14,233 nucleotides of DNA, taken from positions 1 through 14,233 of the forward strand of contig CAMLDR010000109.1 of assembly GCA_946478775.1 (NCBI GenBank). Reading direction: 5' to 3'. Below are positions 6,642 to 14,180 of this stretch, in pieces. A model generated the notes under the pieces. That model saw only the letters and a list, made by a program, of their open reading frames with translations, was not told the origin of the DNA and made no database searches. Both the position numbers and the translations under genes were made by a program. The stretch's first letter is position 1. Each line of letters begins with the position of its first letter. Origin of the DNA: an uncultured Flavobacteriales bacterium (GTDB lineage: Bacteria; Bacteroidota; Bacteroidia; Flavobacteriales; Crocinitomicaceae).

Positions 6642-8795
6642 ATGAGAAAAATATTACTCAGTTTATCATTATTTATAGTTATTCTTCAAGCTTCAGCCCA
6701 GACTCAAATCGGGAACAGTGGTTTTGAAACTTGGGAGGCATCTTCCGATGAACTTGCGGAGCCAACAAACTGGAACAGTTTTATGACCGCTTCCGGAGAC
6801 TTCAATTGGGCTGCCGGCACTCAAATGAACCGCTCTAACAATGTTAGACCAGGATCAACAGGTATTTATTCAGCTCGTATTTGGTCACGCAATGCAGGAT
6901 TTGGTGTTGTAGCACAGGGAAACATGACTTTGGGCAGAATTGAAATGGGTAGTACTTCTGCAAGCAGCTTAAATAATTACAACTATTCCAATACAGGAAA
7001 CGGTACTTATTCAGAAGCTTTCACCGATACACCGGATTCTGTTGCTGTTTGGGTAAGATATAAGCCTTCAAACACTGGCGCTGGTCACACAGCAAGAATC
7101 AGTACGGTGATTCACAACAATACCAATAACTACAAGGATCCAAATGATGTTACGGGTGCAAATACCATTGCCAAAGCTATTTTGAATTTCCCATACACAA
7201 ATGGGGGATGGCAGCGTCTATCCATTCCTTTTACTTATGTAGGCACTCCGTCAAATGCAGCTTTTATTATTGTTACTGCTACTACTAATAATATTCCGGG
7301 CGGTGGTTCTGTAAATGACACTTTGTACATCGATGACATGCAATTGGTTTACGTGCCCAAAGCTCAGTTCACTTCTAATGCAACAACTGTTTGTGAAGGA
7401 GGTAACATAACATTTACAAGCACATCTACTAATTATCCTGCTTCCTATTCCTGGAACTACGGAGACGGTACACCAGCAGGAACAACAGCGAATCCGGTCC
7501 ATCAATATACAACCGCAGGAACTTACAATGTTACCCTAACAGTAACAAATCAGTGGGGTTCTACAACTTCTACCGTAACGACCATTACAGTTAGTTCCCA
7601 GGACGATGCAACTTTCAGCTACAGCATGCCAACTTATTGTGCAGATGCAGGAAACCAGACACCAACAGTTGTTGATGCCGGCACATTTTCTTCAACTGCT
7701 GGATTATCTATTAATCCTTCAACAGGTATAATTGACCTTGCAGCAAGTACTCCTGGTACATACACGGTCACAAACACCACTTCGGGTGCTTGTCCGGATA
7801 CAAAAACAACCAGCATTACAATCAATGCGCTTTCCAATGCCTCATTTAACTACCCTTCCAATACGATTTGCATTTCTGACGGAAACCAGACACCAACTAC
7901 AGCAATGGCGGGAACCTTTTCTTCTACTGCAGGTCTGGTATTTGTAAGTACGACTACAGGTGAAATCAACGTAGCAGGAAGCGCAGTAGGAACTTATACC
8001 ATCACTTATAACGTTGGCGGGACTTGTCCGAGTTCAAGCCAAGTCAATGTGACTTTAACAGCAACCCCTGATGCGTCTTTCGCTTATGCAAACCCTGCAT
8101 ATTGTGCTAATGTTGCTGATCCGGCTCCAGTGTTTGGTGCGGGTGCAAACGGAGGTGTTTTCTCTTCTACTGCTGGATTAACTATTAATTCAAATTCAGG
8201 AGTTATTGATTTGTCTGCATCAACTGCAGGGACTTATACTGTAACGAACACCATCTCAGCAGTTGGTTCTTGTCCTGCAGACGCTGAGACAACTACAATC
8301 GTTGTAAATGCAATACCAACCGTAGCATTAGGAACTTTCACAGATGTATGTGTTTACAACCCTGCATTTGCGCTGTCTGGGGGAACACCTGCGGGTGGTT
8401 CATACAGTGGAACCGGAGTTAGCGGTGGAACCTTTAATCCTGCAACTGCCGGAGTAGGTTCTGAAACCATTACTTATACTTACACAGATGCAACAACTAC
8501 TTGTTCAAACACGGCTACAAACACAATTAGCGTAGAAGAGTGTTTGGGGTTGAACGACAGCGAGATCAACCTTGTTTCTGTTTATCCAAACCCAACAGAT
8601 GGTAAATTGATCTTGTCTAATGTTACAGGTAATATTGCTTTCAAAGTGGTTTCCGTTTCAGGACAAGTTGTTTCCAGCGGATTCGTTTCTACTACTGCCA
8701 ATTCAGTAGATCTTTCTTCTTTCGAAAACGGAATTTATGTTCTTCAATTGACTCAGGAACAAGGGCTTCAAACGATTCGCATCGTCAAGAAATAA
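6642..8795 (+). CDS. T9SS-secreted protein: PCMD-like domain, PKD domain, four repeats, sorting tail
   Basis: Large exported protein (717 residues), probably attached to the surface or released by type IX secretion. Order: Sec signal peptide (1-19/20, ends ASA-Q); a GNSGFETW-starting beta-rich domain (about 21-240) resembling the putative carbohydrate metabolism domain PCMD, with the closing strand DTLYIDDMQLVYV; a PKD domain (about 241-318) with WNYGDG (271-276) and HQYTTAGTYNVTLTVTN; four modules of about 75-83 residues (321-397, 398-475, 476-558, 559-633), the first three sharing FSSTAGL and GTYT. A type-A T9SS sorting domain ends it (about 635-717) with YPNPTDGK (648-655), NGIYVLQL and the basic tail IRIVKK. 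Each repeat has one cysteine pair (333/384, 410/462, 488/544, 570/621). It is rich in Thr, Ser and Gly, as in surface adhesins. Carbohydrate binding or adhesion is inferred from architecture; no catalytic motif is visible. A terminator-like hairpin follows. Confidence 0.9.
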   Translation: MRKILLSLSLFIVILQASAQTQIGNSGFETWEASSDELAEPTNWNSFMTASGDFNWAAGTQMNRSNNVRPGSTGIYSARIWSRNAGFGVVAQGNMTLGRIEMGSTSASSLNNYNYSNTGNGTYSEAFTDTPDSVAVWVRYKPSNTGAGHTARISTVIHNNTNNYKDPNDVTGANTIAKAILNFPYTNGGWQRLSIPFTYVGTPSNAAFIIVTATTNNIPGGGSVNDTLYIDDMQLVYVPKAQFTSNATTVCEGGNITFTSTSTNYPASYSWNYGDGTPAGTTANPVHQYTTAGTYNVTLTVTNQWGSTTSTVTTITVSSQDDATFSYSMPTYCADAGNQTPTVVDAGTFSSTAGLSINPSTGIIDLAASTPGTYTVTNTTSGACPDTKTTSITINALSNASFNYPSNTICISDGNQTPTTAMAGTFSSTAGLVFVSTTTGEINVAGSAVGTYTITYNVGGTCPSSSQVNVTLTATPDASFAYANPAYCANVADPAPVFGAGANGGVFSSTAGLTINSNSGVIDLSASTAGTYTVTNTISAVGSCPADAETTTIVVNAIPTVALGTFTDVCVYNPAFALSGGTPAGGSYSGTGVSGGTFNPATAGVGSETITYTYTDATTTCSNTATNTISVEECLGLNDSEINLVSVYPNPTDGKLILSNVTGNIAFKVVSVSGQVVSSGFVSTTANSVDLSSFENGIYVLQLTQEQGLQTIRIVKK
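7602..8540 (+). repeat. Four in-frame protein repeats in the secreted protein
   Basis: Four consecutive coding modules of about 225-250 bases. The first three are clearly homologous: FSSTAGL recurs at residues 349, 426 and 508, each followed by an INxxTGxID-like strand and GTYT. The fourth (SYSGTGVSGGTFNP) has diverged. At DNA level the TTTTCTTCWACTGC core recurs near 7686 and 7917, with a variant near 8159, so the copies come from old duplication and are not recent or identical. Confidence 0.8.
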
Positions 8796-8803
8796 AAATT
8801 TCA

Positions 8804-8811
8804 TACCTTTG
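8804..8811 (+). promoter_or_regulatory. Putative -7 box for the TonB-dependent receptor gene
   Basis: TACCTTTG, one of the best forms of the Bacteroidota TAnnTTTG box, lies nine bases after the stop codon of the secreted-protein gene and 54 bases before the receptor ATG. No clear -33 TTG is seen. It precedes the hairpin at 8814-8849, which would therefore be at the 5' end of the transcript. Confidence 0.45.
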
Positions 8812-8813
8812 TT

Positions 8814-8854
8814 GTGCAACCACCATTCTTAGCCGGGATGGTGGTTCACTTTTT
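8814..8854 (+). terminator. Rho-independent terminator or leader hairpin
   Basis: GTG plus AACCACCAT (8814-8816, 8818-8826) pairs with ATGGTGGTTCAC (8838-8849): 12 pairs with one bulged C (8817) and an 11-base loop, followed by five T (8850-8854). It fits the terminator of the secreted-protein gene, but only 11 bases separate the T run from the receptor ATG, so any receptor promoter must lie upstream of it. Confidence 0.75.
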
Positions 8855-8865
8855 AAAGCTACATT

Positions 8866-11277
8866 ATGAAGTACTTGCTTTCCATCCTATTACTTTCAGC
8901 GTCTTCTTTCATTTTCGCACAAACAGGCAGAATTACCGGTAAGGTTCGCGACCTTCAGGGGGAAGCTGTTGTGGGAGCATCTGTTTTTGTAAAGACCAAT
9001 CAGATTTACGGAGCAAACTCAGATGAAAACGGTCAATTCGTTTTGGAACTTCCGGTCGGAGTTTACAACCTGATTTGCCGCATGGAAGGAATGAATACGG
9101 ATACCATTCAAATCAACGTCACTGAAAATGGCATTGTTGAATTAGATATCCCGATGGAAGAGATTTCAACCGTATTGGATGTAGTAGAAGTAAAAGTTGG
9201 AAAGTTTGACAAGCCCCTGGAAGACCAAACCGTTTCCATGGAGGTCTTAAAACCACGTTTGATCGAAAGCAAGAATACCCGAAGCATTGAAACAGTTTTG
9301 GACCAAACTCCGGGATTGAACATCCTGGATGGTGAGCCCCAAATTCGTGGTGGAAGCGGGTTTACATTTGGAGTAGGTTCCAAAGTTGCCGTGATGGTAG
9401 ACGATATGCCGATGCTTTCCGGTGATGCGGGAAGGCCTGAATGGGGATTTATCCCGGTGGAGAATATCAGCCAGGTAGAAGTAATCAAAGGAGCGGCATC
9501 TGTTCTTTCCGGAAGTTCTGCTTTATCCGGATCTATCAATATCCGAACTGCTTATCCTACTTCAAAGCCTTTAACCAAAGTAATCCTGTATTCCGGATTA
9601 TACAGCACCCCTTCACAAGGTGAAAAATGGTATGATGATACCCCTCTAATTGCCGGAGCGACGTTTCTTCATTCCAGAAAACATAAGCAATGGGATTTAG
9701 TATTTGGAGGAAACTTCAATTATGATCATGGTTACATGGGGCCTCCTAAAATTACTGATACAAAAGTTTGGGAAGACTCTATAACCAATTTTTCTAATAA
9801 ACAAATGACCAGTAAAAGGGCCCGTGTCAATTTCAATTTGGCACGAAGAGCTAAAAACATCAAGGGATTGGTTTATGGAATTAACGGAAACTTTATGTTA
9901 GCTGAAAGCAACATGGTTTTTGCATGGTTAGATGATACAAGCGGATTATACCGCGCTTATCCTGGGGCTACTTTTATCCAAAGACAATTAATTTTTAATG
10001 TGGATCCTTACGTTCTTTTCACAACCAAAAAAGGTGCTAAACACAGTTTGAGAACCAGGTTATTAAGAACGGCAAACGATATAACTGCAAATCAGGGGAA
10101 CCAATCTTCCGTTTTGTATGGTGATTATCAATATAAAACTTCTATTAAGCAAATCATTCCGGTTGATTTTGTGGGCGGTATCACTTTTCAAAACACGTAT
10201 TCCTATGCGCAAATTTACCGTTCCAGCGGGGGAGACGCCACCAATATATTGATGAATGTTTCCGCTTACGCACAGGCTGAGAAAAAATTCTGGAAGCGAC
10301 TAACCCTTTCAGTGGGTGGGCGATTGGAATATTTTCAACTGAATGATTCCATTACAGCTTTAAAACCGATTTTCAGAGCAGGCTCCAATTTAAAAATCCA
10401 CAAAGCTACTTTCTTACGTGCTTCTTATGGTCAGGGGTATCGTTTTCCCACCATTACAGAACGATACATCAAAACAGGAGTTGGAAACCTGGGTGTATTT
10501 CCTAATCCACAGTTGCTTCCTGAGACCAGCTGGAATGCCGAGGTTGGAATTAAGCAGGGATTTAAGATCGGACCGGTGATGAGTTTCTTTGACATTGCAG
10601 GATTCTGGCAAGAATACCAAAACACCATAGAATATATGTTTGGTGCCTGGGGAGATGTGGCCAACGGGCAATCTATTTCCTCCATCTTTGGATTTGAATT
10701 TAGAAATACCTGTAATTCAAGGGTTCAGGGTATTGATGCATCCCTTGCAGGGTCGGTAGCGATTGGAAAGAAAAGTGATCTGACTTTCCTTTGCGGGTAT
10801 ACGTATATCGTTCCTAAAACCCTGAATCCGGATTACATTTATGCAACCGATTCACTCAACAGAAAATTCTCTTACAATACTACTTCTTTGGATTCCACTA
10901 CAAAAATCCTGAAGTACCGATTCCTGCACAACGTAAAAATTGATATGGAATATACCTTTGCGAAAAAACTTTCTATTGGATTCAGCGCAAAATATTTTTC
11001 CAAGATTATCAATATGGATAAGATCATTTTTGATTTTGAAGAGTTGACTCAGCAATACGCTGTTTTACAAGATATCTTCTACAAACGTTACTACAACGAG
11101 CACCGATTTGGCAACTGGATCTTTGATGCGCGTATTTCTTATTTACTGAAAGACAAGCACCGATTTGCGATCATCGGAAGTAATATACTGAATAAAGCTT
11201 ATTCCTTAAGACCTTTGAAAATTGAAGCTCCAAGAACGGTGATGCTTCAATACACTTTAAAATTAGGAGGGGATTAA
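8866..11277 (+). CDS. TonB-dependent outer-membrane receptor with CarboxypepD_reg-like domain
   Basis: Outer-membrane active transporter (803 residues) driven by TonB-ExbBD. Seen: signal peptide (1-18, ends FIFAQ); carboxypeptidase-regulatory-like beta domain (about 21-98) with GRITGKVRDLQGEAVVGASVF; plug domain (about 115-228) with QTPGLNILDGEPQIRGG, VMVDDMPMLSGDAG and ISQVEVIKGAASVLSGSSAL; then a long strand-rich region (about 235-803) forming the 22-stranded barrel, ending LQYTLKLGGD. Plug and barrel lengths are complete, with no frameshift. No SusD-like partner follows, so this is not a SusC/SusD glycan pair; siderophore, cobalamin, peptide or metal substrates are all possible. The adjacent SCO1/SenC gene, 45 bases downstream on the same strand, hints at copper but does not prove it. 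The upstream hairpin suggests either its own promoter with a structured leader or read-through from the secreted-protein gene. Confidence 0.93.
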   Translation: MKYLLSILLLSASSFIFAQTGRITGKVRDLQGEAVVGASVFVKTNQIYGANSDENGQFVLELPVGVYNLICRMEGMNTDTIQINVTENGIVELDIPMEEISTVLDVVEVKVGKFDKPLEDQTVSMEVLKPRLIESKNTRSIETVLDQTPGLNILDGEPQIRGGSGFTFGVGSKVAVMVDDMPMLSGDAGRPEWGFIPVENISQVEVIKGAASVLSGSSALSGSINIRTAYPTSKPLTKVILYSGLYSTPSQGEKWYDDTPLIAGATFLHSRKHKQWDLVFGGNFNYDHGYMGPPKITDTKVWEDSITNFSNKQMTSKRARVNFNLARRAKNIKGLVYGINGNFMLAESNMVFAWLDDTSGLYRAYPGATFIQRQLIFNVDPYVLFTTKKGAKHSLRTRLLRTANDITANQGNQSSVLYGDYQYKTSIKQIIPVDFVGGITFQNTYSYAQIYRSSGGDATNILMNVSAYAQAEKKFWKRLTLSVGGRLEYFQLNDSITALKPIFRAGSNLKIHKATFLRASYGQGYRFPTITERYIKTGVGNLGVFPNPQLLPETSWNAEVGIKQGFKIGPVMSFFDIAGFWQEYQNTIEYMFGAWGDVANGQSISSIFGFEFRNTCNSRVQGIDASLAGSVAIGKKSDLTFLCGYTYIVPKTLNPDYIYATDSLNRKFSYNTTSLDSTTKILKYRFLHNVKIDMEYTFAKKLSIGFSAKYFSKIINMDKIIFDFEELTQQYAVLQDIFYKRYYNEHRFGNWIFDARISYLLKDKHRFAIIGSNILNKAYSLRPLKIEAPRTVMLQYTLKLGGD

Positions 11278-11301
11278 GTTCCATCCAATTCATTTAGCGC
11301 G

Positions 11302-11309
11302 TATTTTTG
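11302..11309 (+). promoter_or_regulatory. Putative -7 box for the SCO gene
   Basis: TATTTTTG, an exact TAnnTTTG match, lies in the 45-base gap after the receptor stop, 13 bases before the ATG at 11323. It would allow expression independent of the receptor gene. No terminator is seen between the two genes, so cotranscription is also possible. Confidence 0.4.
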
Positions 11310-11322
11310 TGAAAAAACAAAG

Positions 11323-11979
11323 ATGCGTGTTTTAATTGTTGCCGGGATTTTCATTGCCGGAGTCACAATAGCTTACTTTTTGACCAAACCCGGTGAAAAG
11401 CCATTGAAAGTCTACAATCCGGTTGACGTTGAGCCGGAAATGGTGGACGATGACTTAAAGCGAAAAGGGTTCGGGCATACGGTTCAGGAATTTTCATTTA
11501 CCGACCAAAACGGCAAAGCTTACGGATCAAAAGACCTGAAAGGAAAAATCTATGTGGCCGAATATTTCTTTACGACCTGCGGCACCATCTGCCCCATTAT
11601 GAATATGGAGATGCAGCGCGTTCAGGAAGCATTTAACGGAAACGAGGGGTTCAAAATTCTGAGTTTTACTGTTGACCCCGAAACGGATTCTGTGGCACAA
11701 ATGAAAAACTATGCTGACGGGCATTCGGCTGATCCTAAACAATGGCATTTTTTAACAGGAGAAAAGAAAGACCTGTATCAACTTGCCCGCAGAAGTTTCT
11801 TTGTTCTAAAACCGGCTGAAGCAGAAAACCAGGGTGACGTTGGCTCAGACTTCATTCACACCAACTACTTTGTGCTGGTCGACAGGCAAAAACGCATCCG
11901 CGGATACTATGACGGAACCGATTCCAAAGAAGTGGATAAACTGATTGAAGATATTCAGAAATTGATGGAGGAAAAATAA
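11323..11979 (+). CDS. SCO1/SenC-family copper chaperone
   Basis: Membrane-anchored thioredoxin-fold protein (218 residues) of the SCO1/SenC/PrrC family, which delivers copper to the CuA site of cytochrome c oxidase or keeps its cysteines reduced. Seen: an N-terminal membrane anchor (about 1-20, no lipobox), then the fold entered at FSFTDQNGKAYGSKDLKGKIYVAEYFF. The copper-binding CxxxC is Cys86-Gly-Thr-Ile-Cys90 followed by Pro; SFTVDPETDS (114-123) is typical; the third copper ligand His179 lies in DFIHTNYFVLVD (176-187). All three ligands are intact, so it should be functional. It faces the periplasm. It follows the TonB-dependent receptor by 45 bases; no oxidase gene is in view, though the start of an apparent succinate dehydrogenase operon lies about 2.2 kb on. 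A weak hairpin follows at 12003. Confidence 0.93.
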   Translation: MRVLIVAGIFIAGVTIAYFLTKPGEKPLKVYNPVDVEPEMVDDDLKRKGFGHTVQEFSFTDQNGKAYGSKDLKGKIYVAEYFFTTCGTICPIMNMEMQRVQEAFNGNEGFKILSFTVDPETDSVAQMKNYADGHSADPKQWHFLTGEKKDLYQLARRSFFVLKPAEAENQGDVGSDFIHTNYFVLVDRQKRIRGYYDGTDSKEVDKLIEDIQKLMEEK

Positions 11980-12002
11980 TCATTACTAAATTCTTCACTA
12001 TC

Positions 12003-12025
12003 AGGATGCCCTTACCCATCCTTTT
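12003..12025 (+). terminator. Weak terminator after the SCO gene
   Basis: AGGATG (12003-12008) pairs with CATCCT (12017-12022) around an 8-base loop and runs into TTT (12023-12025). The stem is short and the T run brief, so the call is modest; it lies 24 bases after the SCO stop codon. Confidence 0.45.
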
Positions 12026-12054
12026 ACCATGAAAACGCAAAGAGCACGAAGAGG
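12026..12054. repeat. Relic of dispersed intergenic repeat
   Basis: ACCATGAAAACGCAAAGAGC, continuing into ACGAAGAGG, resembles the 'ACCACAAAGACGCAAAG...CACGAAG' motif I recall between genes in many Bacteroidota genomes, here degraded. It also resembles the element at 4231 (shared TTTTACCA and CACGAA). The rest of the 260-base gap 11980-12239 shows no gene. Confidence 0.4.
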
Positions 12055-12206
12055 ATTGTTTTAATGTAAGTAGTTAGAATTTTCTGCGAGCAGACGGGAA
12101 ATTCGAGACTTTGATAACTTCTTTAATGGTAAGCGCACAATCTTTAACTCTCCTGTCTCTTAAGGAGGAACTTGAAAATTTCCCCGGCACATAACCGAAT
12201 TCTGCT

Positions 12207-12214
12207 TATTTTCG
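12207..12214 (+). promoter_or_regulatory. Possible -7 box for the MFS transporter gene
   Basis: TATTTTCG, one base from TAnnTTTG, lies 25 bases before the ATG at 12240. The context TATTTTCGGTCACA closely matches that before the RDD gene. No -33 TTG lies at the right spacing (the nearest is at 12172). Confidence 0.3.
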
Positions 12215-12239
12215 GTCACAGATTTCGAAAAAGCGATCC

Positions 12240-14006
12240 ATGCAAACTACAAAAACAAACTACGGAGCACTTTCCACCCTGACAACTGTTTTCTTCTTTT
12301 GGGGATTCATTGCAGCAGGAAACAGTATTTTCATTCCCTTTTGCAAACACTATTTCCATTTAGACCAATTCCAAAGCCAGTTAATTGATTTTGCTTTTTA
12401 CGGAGCATATTACCTGGGCGCATTGGGACTCTTTGTTTTTAGTACACTTACCCGGAAAGATTTGGTTTCCACCTGGGGCTACAAGAGAAGTATTGTCCAG
12501 GGACTGCTATTCTCCGCTTTAGGTGCGGCCATGATGATCGTTTCCGTTTACCTCAACGTATTTGCGGCGATGTTATTCGGTTTGTTTATTGTTGCATTGG
12601 GTTTCTCCCTGCAGCAAACAGCAGCCAATCCGTTTATGATCTCCTTAGGAGATGAAAGGACGGGAAGCAACCGGATTAACCTGGGAGGAGGAATCAATAG
12701 TTTCGGAACAACAATAGGTCCTGTGGTAGTTTCACTGGCTCTCTTCGGAAGCTCAGCTGCTGTAAGTGATGAAATGATCTCCAAATTGAGTTTAAGCAAA
12801 GTCATCATTCTCTATGCTTGCGTCGGATGTTTGTTTCTGGGAGTTGCCGCTCTTTTTGGTTTTTCAAAAAAGGTTCCCAGTGGGATCATGGATTCTCAAA
12901 TACCTGAAAGTGAAAAAGCCAGGAAAACAATGGTGACCATGCTCGTTGTAAGCGGTTTGCTGATTGCCTGCTTCGCTCCCGTGTTCAATAGTTATCGTTC
13001 CGATGAAGCGAAACAATTAACGGAACTAAAGGGCGATTTAGATCAGCTAACTATTGGGGAAGACAATAAACCCCTTGAAAATCTGACTCCGGCCCAGGAA
13101 GAAACAAAAACTCAGATCCAAAAAGAAATCCATACGATCCAGGCTCCCATGGAGCAAAAACGCATGATGTGGCTTTCCGGAGGAATCCTGGTCGTTCTAG
13201 GAGGAATCTTGTTTGCCAACCGTTCTGCGAAAAAGAATGAGAGTGGCTGGGGCGCTATGAAATATCCGCAGTTGAGCCTGGGAATGCTGGCCATCTTTGT
13301 CTATGTGGGTGTGGAAGTGGCCATTGGAAGCAACCTGAGCGAATTATTAAAACAACCGGCATTTGGAAGTCTTGAATCTTCCGAAACAACACCTTTCATT
13401 GCCATGTACTGGGGAAGTATGATGATCGGGCGCTGGTCCGGATCGATCAATGCTTTCGGTTTTTCCAACCAAACAAAAATGATCCTGAAATTTATTGTTC
13501 CGCTTTTGGCATTTGGAATTATCCTGGGCATCTTCAAACTTTCAGGATACCGCATTGATATGCTTTACTGGTATATTATCTGTGTTTTGGTGCAGATCCT
13601 GGCATTCTATTTAACCAACGATAAACCTGCCCGCTCATTGGCATTGTTCGGAACTCTGGGGCTCCTTTGTGTCATTATCGGATTAACAACTACCGGAACG
13701 GTTGCTATTTATGCCTTTTTAAGTGCTGGATTATTCTGCTCTACCATGTGGTCTTGTATTTTCTCGCTTTCCCTTGCAGGATTGGGGAAACACCAGGCTC
13801 AGGGCTCCGGTTTCCTGGTCATGATGATCCTGGGTGGAGGATTGATCCCTCCTATCCAGGGAAAATTATCCGACATTATTGGTATCCAACCATCCTTTAT
13901 TGTTGGAGCTGTTTGTTTTGCATACCTCACTTTCTTTGCAATCTTCGTAAACAAGCTGCTGAAAAAACAGGGTATTTCGCTGGATAGCGACGCAGTAAGT
14001 CATTAA
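12240..14006 (+). CDS. FucP-family (FHS) MFS transporter, enlarged
   Basis: Inner-membrane proton-coupled permease of the fucose:H+ symporter branch of the major facilitator superfamily. Family marks: FFFWGFIAAGNSIFIPFCK in helix 1, GFSLQQTAANPFMISLGD (121-138), INLGGGINSFGTTIGP (146-161), IFVYVGVEVAIGSNLSELL (352-370), YWGSMMIGRWSG (390-401) and GSGFLVMMILGGGLIPPIQGKLSD (522-545). At 588 residues it far exceeds E. coli FucP (about 438). The excess is two insertions: a helix pair (about 231-249 and 309-327) with a charged loop of about 58 residues between them, placed between helices 6 and 7; and a second pair (about 413-433 and 441-458) between helices 8 and 9. The loop (about 250-308, rich in Glu, Gln, Lys) is predicted periplasmic and may form coiled coil. 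Even numbers of added helices keep the topology. Substrate is unproven; sugars are likely from the family. It appears monocistronic with a strong terminator. Confidence 0.88.
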   Translation: MQTTKTNYGALSTLTTVFFFWGFIAAGNSIFIPFCKHYFHLDQFQSQLIDFAFYGAYYLGALGLFVFSTLTRKDLVSTWGYKRSIVQGLLFSALGAAMMIVSVYLNVFAAMLFGLFIVALGFSLQQTAANPFMISLGDERTGSNRINLGGGINSFGTTIGPVVVSLALFGSSAAVSDEMISKLSLSKVIILYACVGCLFLGVAALFGFSKKVPSGIMDSQIPESEKARKTMVTMLVVSGLLIACFAPVFNSYRSDEAKQLTELKGDLDQLTIGEDNKPLENLTPAQEETKTQIQKEIHTIQAPMEQKRMMWLSGGILVVLGGILFANRSAKKNESGWGAMKYPQLSLGMLAIFVYVGVEVAIGSNLSELLKQPAFGSLESSETTPFIAMYWGSMMIGRWSGSINAFGFSNQTKMILKFIVPLLAFGIILGIFKLSGYRIDMLYWYIICVLVQILAFYLTNDKPARSLALFGTLGLLCVIIGLTTTGTVAIYAFLSAGLFCSTMWSCIFSLSLAGLGKHQAQGSGFLVMMILGGGLIPPIQGKLSDIIGIQPSFIVGAVCFAYLTFFAIFVNKLLKKQGISLDSDAVSH

Positions 14007-14026
14007 ACCGACAAATTATATTTTCG

Positions 14027-14053
14027 AAAAGCGGCCTGATAGCCGCTTTTTTT
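14027..14053 (+). terminator. Rho-independent terminator of the MFS transporter gene
   Basis: AAAAGCGGC (14027-14035) pairs with GCCGCTTTT (14042-14050) around CTGATA, and the T run extends to seven (14047-14053). It lies 20 bases after the stop codon and is the clearest terminator in the window. The A-rich left flank would also let it work weakly on the other strand. Confidence 0.88.
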
Positions 14054-14143
14054 GTCTGCAGACCAACCCCATTCTCACTTTTCTAAAATAATCTATATTG
14101 TTTCTAAATAAGCAAGAAGTTCCAATCGGGTTGTTCTAGCGAT

Positions 14144-14151
14144 TAAATTTG
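14144..14151 (+). promoter_or_regulatory. Putative -7 box for the sdhC-like gene
   Basis: TAAATTTG, an exact TAnnTTTG match, lies 29 bases before the ATG at 14181 and after the upstream terminator, so it is well placed to begin the next operon. A TTG at 14131 is too close to be a normal -33 element. The remainder of 14054-14180 shows nothing else. Confidence 0.45.
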
Positions 14152-14180
14152 TATCGTTTGAAACATTTTTTAAAAATACT

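Noticed and set aside
8866..11277. Receptor considered as a SusC glycan importer.
   Set aside because: No SusD-like lipoprotein gene follows and no glycoside hydrolases are nearby; the next gene is a copper chaperone.
12163..12278. A perfect Shine-Dalgarno-like AAGGAGG followed by a TTG-started frame of about 34 codons.
   Set aside because: The frame runs into the MFS gene, shows no domain or signal, and Bacteroidota make little use of Shine-Dalgarno pairing. The motif is also part of a small CTCCT/AGGAG inverted repeat, so chance is the simpler reading.
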